Origin: Aurantimonas endophytica
Lineage (GTDB): Bacteria; Pseudomonadota; Alphaproteobacteria; Rhizobiales; Rhizobiaceae
NCBI RefSeq assembly: GCF_014196845.1
Contig: NZ_JACIEM010000004.1
Coordinates: 597,288-661,287 of the forward strand
DNA: 64,000 nucleotides
Direction of reading: 5' to 3'
Within the stretch, counting starts at the first letter, position 1; each line of letters opens with the position of its first letter. Positions 60,116 through 64,000 of this stretch are shown here, piece after piece. Below the pieces are notes generated by a model. It was not told the origin of the DNA. It saw only the letters and a list, made by a program, of their open reading frames with translations, and made no database searches. Made by a program: the position numbers and the translations under genes.

Positions 60116-61491
60116 TGGCGGTCGACGCAAAGCACCCGGAATGGCAGGACCGGGCGGACGAGTGGCGCGAGATGCGCGTGACGGCCCGCGGCGCCAAGGC
60201 GGTAAAGGAGGCAGGCGAGGACTTCCTGCCGATGCCTTCCGGCTTTCGGGTTCAGGCAGATAGTGGCCGCGCCATGTATGGCGCCTATCAGAAGCGGGCG
60301 CAGTTCCCGGAGATCGTTGCCCCCACGATCCGCGGAATGGTTGGCGTCATCCACCGTACCGAAACGCAGATCGAGATGCCGGACGCGATGCTCGGGATAT
60401 GGGAGCGTGCGACATCGGACGGGCTCGCGCTCGAGGCGTTCCACCGCCGCATCACCGGCGAGCTGCTGCTGACTGGCCGGTACTCGATCCTGGCTGACGC
60501 TGCCTCCGAAGGGTCCGACCTGCCATTCCTGGCCGGGTACTCCGCCGAGGCGCTGATCAACTGGAGCACCGATCGAGACTTCTACGTGCTCGACGAAAGC
60601 GGGCTGGAGCGCAACGAGTTCGAGTGGTCCAACAAGAAGCGGTACCGCGTGCTGCGGCTCGTCGATGGGCGCTACGAGGTCGAGACATATTCCGGCATCG
60701 AAAAGGACGCCGACGTTCTCCAGCCAACCGCACGCGGCGGCCAGAGGCTTGATGGTATCCCCTTCGTGGTGATCGGCCCCCGCGATCTTGCCGTTGCGCC
60801 TGAGGAACCGCCACTGATCGGCGTGGCGCGAGCTGCACTGGCGATGTACCGCCTCGACGCTGACTATCGCCACCAGCTCTACATGAGCGGCCAGGAGACG
60901 CTCGTCGTCATCAATGGCGACGCGCCGGAGGCCATCGGCGCCGGGGTAGTGATCACCCTAACGTCAGGCCAGGGCGAGGACGGAAAGGAGTTCACACCGG
61001 ACGCAAAGTATGTCGGGCCTTCAGGTACGGGGATCGCGGCGCACCGCACTGCGATCCAAGACGAGCGTGAGAATGCGGTGGCGGCCGGGGCCCGTATCTT
61101 CGACAGTGCCAAGAAAGCTGCTGAGAGCGGGGAGGCGCTCCGGCTTCGGTATGCGGCTCAGACGGCCACGTTGACGTCGATCGCCCAAGCCAGTGCACAG
61201 GGACTGGAGAAGGCGCTGCGGCACGCCGCGGTGATGGTCGGTGCTGATCCCGAGAAGGTCGTGGTGAAGCCGAGCCTCGACTTCATGGACAGCACCATGT
61301 CTGCGCAGGAGGCGCAGCACCTCGTCACGGTCTGGCAAAGCGGCGCCCTGTCGAAGCAGACGCTCTACGAGAACCTGCAGCGCGGGGAGATCGCCAGTCC
61401 GGAGCGCTCGTTCGACGAAGAAGAAGAGTTGATCACGTCCGAGGGGCCGGAGCTCGGGCTCGTCGGCCGAGAGGATGAGGTGGCGGCGTGA
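60115..61491 (+). CDS. Portal protein (DUF4055 type)
   Basis: 458 residues. The DUF4055 pattern is FPEIVAPTIRGMVGVIHRTE, LEAFHRRITGELLLTGRYSI, IPFVVIGPRDLAVAPEEPPL and ARAALAMYRLDADYRHQLYM. This family fills the portal position between TerL and the minor head protein in many tailed phages. The dodecameric portal docks terminase and later joins the tail. An acidic C-terminal tail (FDEEEELITSEGPELGL) is typical. The stop overlaps the next GTG start. Confidence 0.87.
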   Translation: MAVDAKHPEWQDRADEWREMRVTARGAKAVKEAGEDFLPMPSGFRVQADSGRAMYGAYQKRAQFPEIVAPTIRGMVGVIHRTETQIEMPDAMLGIWERATSDGLALEAFHRRITGELLLTGRYSILADAASEGSDLPFLAGYSAEALINWSTDRDFYVLDESGLERNEFEWSNKKRYRVLRLVDGRYEVETYSGIEKDADVLQPTARGGQRLDGIPFVVIGPRDLAVAPEEPPLIGVARAALAMYRLDADYRHQLYMSGQETLVVINGDAPEAIGAGVVITLTSGQGEDGKEFTPDAKYVGPSGTGIAAHRTAIQDERENAVAAGARIFDSAKKAAESGEALRLRYAAQTATLTSIAQASAQGLEKALRHAAVMVGADPEKVVVKPSLDFMDSTMSAQEAQHLVTVWQSGALSKQTLYENLQRGEIASPERSFDEEEELITSEGPELGLVGREDEVAA

Positions 61492-62561
61492 CCGTCAACG
61501 AGGATCTGCTAGACGGCGCCGTTCGCCATCAGGTCTATCTCCAGCGCTTCTCAACGTCGACCGTTCGGAAGCTGATCGGCCTTCTGAACCGGAGCGACGT
61601 GGACCTCGTCGCCCAGATGACGAAATACGATCCGATGGATGTCTCGGGCGCATGGTCGCAGAAGCGGCTCGCAAAACTTCTTGAGGCGATCCGGGTTGTG
61701 AACCGGGATGCTTATCGCCTCGTCGATCGAGAGATCACGGATGTTCTGCGGAACCTCGCGATGTACGAAGCGGGGTTTCAGGCGCGGGCAATCTCTTCGA
61801 CCCTGCCCATCGCTATTGACATCGTGACGCCGTCCGCGGAGCAGCTCTACGCGGCGGTCAATTCGCGCCCCTTCCAAGGCCGGGTGATGAAGGAGTGGGG
61901 TAAGGATCTCGAGGCAGCTGCATTCAGCCGGGTCAGGGATGCTATCCGGCAGGGCTATGTCGAGGGACAGACGACGGACCAGATCGTCCGGCGCATCCGT
62001 GGAACTCGGGCTGCGAAATTCGAGGACGGCATCCTGCAGATCAATCGCCGAAGCGCCGAGAGCGTCGTGCGGACCGCGGTCAACCACACCGCCAACGTCG
62101 CTCGGCAGGAGACCTACAAGGCAAATGCCGACCTGATCGCGAAGGTGCGTTGGGTGGCTACATTGGACGGGCGAACCTCGGCCGTTTGCCGCGGCCGAGA
62201 TGGGCAGACGTTCTCCCTTGATAGCGGACCGCGCCCGCCGGCGCACTTCGGTTGCCGGTCAACGACGGTTCCGGTGACGAAGAGCTGGCGAGAGCTCGGC
62301 TTCGACATCGACGATCTACCGCCAGGCACACGGGCGAGCATGAACGGGCAGGTGCCGGCAACGGAGACCTACCAGTCATGGCTCAAGCGTCAGCCCGCGG
62401 CCTTCCAGGATGACGTGCTGGGCTCGACCAGAGGCGCTCTATTCCGCAAGGGTGACCTGCCGTTGGATCGGTTCGTCGATCGCAACGGGCAAGAGCTGAC
62501 ACTGGACCAGCTGCGGATGAAGGAAGCTGGCGCTTTTCAGAAGGCGGGGCTTGCGGCATAG
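61488..62561 (+). CDS. Phage minor head/morphogenesis protein (SPP1 gp7/Mu F type)
   Basis: 357 residues from GTG 61488, overlapping the portal stop by 4 nt. The C-terminal conserved region is AESVVRTAVNHTANVARQET, KVRWVATLDGRTSAVCRGRD and PPAHFGCRSTTVPVTKSWRE, the D-x-R-T-S-x-x-C...PPxHxxCRS pattern of this family. The N-terminal 170 residues are helical. It is injected or bound inside the head with few copies and helps in prohead assembly. It is the last recognisable head gene before the right edge. Confidence 0.9.
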   Translation: MTVNEDLLDGAVRHQVYLQRFSTSTVRKLIGLLNRSDVDLVAQMTKYDPMDVSGAWSQKRLAKLLEAIRVVNRDAYRLVDREITDVLRNLAMYEAGFQARAISSTLPIAIDIVTPSAEQLYAAVNSRPFQGRVMKEWGKDLEAAAFSRVRDAIRQGYVEGQTTDQIVRRIRGTRAAKFEDGILQINRRSAESVVRTAVNHTANVARQETYKANADLIAKVRWVATLDGRTSAVCRGRDGQTFSLDSGPRPPAHFGCRSTTVPVTKSWRELGFDIDDLPPGTRASMNGQVPATETYQSWLKRQPAAFQDDVLGSTRGALFRKGDLPLDRFVDRNGQELTLDQLRMKEAGAFQKAGLAA

Positions 62562-62568
62562 TCCTAGG

Positions 62569-62847
62569 GTGAAAGACGATTTCCGAGACCGATCGCACCT
62601 GACAGCCGTCGAGGGAGATATTCCTCACGATGCTCCCGCTGTGCCGTGGAGACGTCAGTCACTTGCTGAAAGCGAGCAGGTGACGTGCTGGCAGTGCAAG
62701 AAGGACATCGGTATCGCGACGAGCGCGGTGATCGAGGTCACGGTCGCGCCGCGCCGGACGCCACGGAACACCAAAGCCGGCGGGACGAAGCAATGGGCCT
62801 GCGCTCACTGCCTTGCACGCGGGAAGGTGACGAAGCTGATCGGATAG
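62569..62847 (+). CDS. Small two-CxxC zinc-ribbon protein
   Basis: The C-terminal 70 residues are convincing: VTCWQCKKDIGIATSAVIEV and WACAHCLARGKVTKLIG form a rubredoxin-like zinc knuckle. The start is unsure: GTG 62569 (used, 92 residues) has only AGG nearby, and GTG 62641 would give 68 residues. No family recognised. Confidence 0.55.
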   Translation: MKDDFRDRSHLTAVEGDIPHDAPAVPWRRQSLAESEQVTCWQCKKDIGIATSAVIEVTVAPRRTPRNTKAGGTKQWACAHCLARGKVTKLIG

Positions 62848-62907
62848 GCCTCGTCACCCATTGGCCATCATCTGCCCCGATCGTCATTTGATCATGGAGG
62901 AGATGAC

Positions 62908-63345
62908 ATGAGGATCAGTCGAGCCAGCCTTGCATTCGCTGCCATGCCGCTTCTGATGGCCGGTACTGCCAGTGCCACGGACCGGGATGACGCAGAACAT
63001 GAGTTGCCAGAGCCTGTCGTGATCATGGAGGCCGAGCCGCCGCCACCGTTCACATATTGGGCGCCGGAAGGCTCGACGATCATAAATCATCCCCGCGGCG
63101 ATGGGGTGTGGATCGCGGAGCAGGAGGACGGTCCAGCCGTCTATTACTACGGAGACCAGTGCAAGGCTTCGGAGTTTCAGAAGTACGTGGGGATCGCCCT
63201 AGAGTCCTTGCCGACTGAAGCGCCGGGCCACCAGCTTCGCTTCGCCTGCACTGAATGCGCTGTGACATCGGAATTGAAATTCGAACGGATGAATATCTGG
63301 TTCGATGAGGAAACGGATACCATAGAGGAGATTTCCTGCGGGTAG
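62908..63345 (+). CDS. Secreted protein resembling I78-family peptidase inhibitors
   Basis: 145 residues from ATG 62908 with GGAGGAGAT 3-6 nt upstream. A signal peptide (SRASLAFAAMPLLMAGTASA) is cleaved near residue 23. The C-terminal domain reads DQCKASEFQKYVGIALESLP, then LKFERMNIWFDEETDTIEEI ending in SCG. This follows the I78 pattern (C-x-A...GxPL...RLNIxxDxxGxIxxVxCG), though the expected Arg/Leu is Arg/Met. A secreted inhibitor-like protein among head genes is unusual and suggests a moron expressed in the lysogen. Confidence 0.68.
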   Translation: MRISRASLAFAAMPLLMAGTASATDRDDAEHELPEPVVIMEAEPPPPFTYWAPEGSTIINHPRGDGVWIAEQEDGPAVYYYGDQCKASEFQKYVGIALESLPTEAPGHQLRFACTECAVTSELKFERMNIWFDEETDTIEEISCG

Positions 63346-63577
63346 GCCCTGCGGAAGCTCGCGCGCTCGCACCTATTCTCTCGGGGTTTCGAAGCGGGCC
63401 TGCAGCGTGACGAGCGGTCGGCGGAGGAAGATCTATCGTTTCTTTATCGCGAGGATGTCGAGACCGATCCGTCAGGGCGGGGCTGTTGCCGGCCAAGTTC
63501 ATACGCCCGCAACCGGTTGTCCGGGAACATCAGTGCTTCTGCAAGCTTGTCTCTTGGCGAACGCGAAGGAGCCAGAC

Positions 63578-63754
63578 ATGTCCAAGACCGATCCAGTGAC
63601 TGAAAACCCAAACGACAAGATGCCGAAAGGCAAGCCGCGCGACCCTGATCGCATCGTCTCTGAAGACGACGCCGGATCTGCGCCGATCGAGCAGGAGCAG
63701 CAGGACGAGCGCGACGACGACTTGCTGAACGGCGGTCCCTCAGTCGGGCCGTGA
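63578..63754 (+). CDS. Small acidic hydrophilic protein
   Basis: 58 residues from ATG 63578 with GAAGGAG 6 nt upstream. Highly charged and likely disordered (RDPDRIVSEDDAGSAPIEQE, QQDERDDDLLNGGPSVGP). The 232 bp before it (63346-63577) contain nothing I can name. Function unknown. Confidence 0.55.
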   Translation: MSKTDPVTENPNDKMPKGKPRDPDRIVSEDDAGSAPIEQEQQDERDDDLLNGGPSVGP

Positions 63755-63861
63755 AGGCAAGCAGACCCGTCGCGACAGCCCGCTAGGCGAGCCTGAGCCG
63801 ACAAGACCCGACGGTGGTCAGGCTATCAGATAGGCAATCGCCTTATCGTAGATCGAATTCG

Positions 63862-63888
63862 AAGGCTCGCCATCACGGCGGGCCTTTT
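63862..63888 (+). terminator. Intrinsic terminator before the last visible gene
   Basis: GGCTCGCC-ATCAC-GGCGGGCC (8-bp stem with one G-U) followed by TTTT. It ends the short transcript carrying the I78-like and acidic proteins, which supports their independent expression. Confidence 0.72.
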
Positions 63889-63903
63889 ACATTGGAGGCA
63901 GCC

Positions 63904-64000
63904 ACGCCGCAGCTTCGCAAGAAGCCGGTCGTCATCGAAGCACGGCAGCTTTCCAGAGAGAATGGGATTGAACTGGCGCACTGGTCAGGCGGCCGATGGA
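63904..64000 (+). CDS. Conserved phage protein start (KKPVVIEA type), cut by window edge
   Basis: Reading from 63904 gives PQLRKKPVVIEARQLSRENG after the first codon, and then IELAHWSGGRW. This matches the start of a common small phage protein (consensus MxxxRKKPVVIEAxQW...WCGG). The expected initiation codon position holds ACG, with GGAGG 5 nt upstream. A TTG at 63892 is in frame but has no ribosome site. The rest is outside the window. Confidence 0.6.

Larger units (their letters stand above)
37035..64000. mobile_element. Temperate prophage next to tRNA-Ser, right end outside window
   Basis: The integrase gene lies 88 bp from the tRNA. A complete lambdoid-type order follows: int/xis arm, accessory genes, CI/Cro switch, recombination and replication genes, origin candidate, NusG-like factor, terminator, terminase, portal and head genes. 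The genes are short, tightly overlapping and mostly rightward after 42.7 kb. The second attachment site, tail and lysis genes are not in view. No lysis-causing frameshift is obvious in the visible core genes, so it may be functional. Confidence 0.9.

Overview
The window is high-GC DNA from an alphaproteobacterium, most likely Hyphomicrobiales and possibly Aurantimonadaceae-like. That guess rests on the giant haem-peroxidase/RTX gene, the DppABCDF-type and TRAP transporters, LysR and XRE-cupin regulators, and codon usage; no 16S or housekeeping gene is present to prove it. It splits into a chromosomal part (1 to about 36.9 kb) and a prophage (about 37.0 kb to beyond the right edge), separated by a tRNA-Ser(GCU) gene and a small scar of broken mobile-element genes.

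Region A (1-16.8 kb) is a type I secretion locus. A membrane sensor histidine kinase, cut by the left edge, is divergent from a four-gene operon: a secreted protein of about 3130 residues with two animal-type haem-peroxidase domains among RTX repeats (architecture of the Mn(II)-oxidising MopA peroxidases), an HlyB/PrtD-type ABC exporter, a second RTX/cadherin-like protein with an N-terminal hydrophobic segment, and an HlyD-type adaptor. Both RTX proteins end in the same short motif, so one exporter probably serves both. No TolC-type outer membrane gene is in view.

Region B (17.1-35.9 kb) is an uptake and catabolism region. A LysR regulator is divergent from a CocE/NonD-type serine hydrolase, a complete peptide-type ABC importer, an alpha/beta-hydrolase-domain protein and a gamma-glutamyltransferase-family enzyme. 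Then come a DJ-1/PfpI protein, an XRE-cupin regulator, RidA, a MOSC-domain protein overlapping a phthalate-dioxygenase-reductase-like flavo-iron-sulfur protein, and a TRAP transporter. The MOSC/reductase/RidA set looks like a reductive pathway for an N-oxygenated or imine-forming substrate.

Region C (36.0-37.03 kb) holds an IS3-family transposase relic, a truncated integrase start and tRNA-Ser(GCU).

Region D (37.1-64 kb) is a lambdoid-type temperate prophage. It contains a leftward integrase/excisionase arm with small accessory genes, a CI-like/Cro-like switch with shared TATCGCA-N5-TGCGATA operators, and a recombination block (RusA, Sak4-like ATPase, DUF669, Cas4-like nuclease). These are followed by a repeat-containing cytosine methyltransferase, a ParB-like protein, an SF2 helicase, a free-standing DnaA domain IV protein, a primase-helicase, an iteron-rich putative origin, a NusG-like factor whose ribosome site lies in a perfect hairpin, an intrinsic terminator, and the packaging and head genes (TerS, TerL, portal, minor head). 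Three counter-oriented cargo blocks (40.26-41.53, 49.18-50.00 and 56.00-56.77 kb) are candidates for phage-borne accessory or defence genes; one has replaced a DNA methylase whose first residues survive. The right prophage end lies outside the window.
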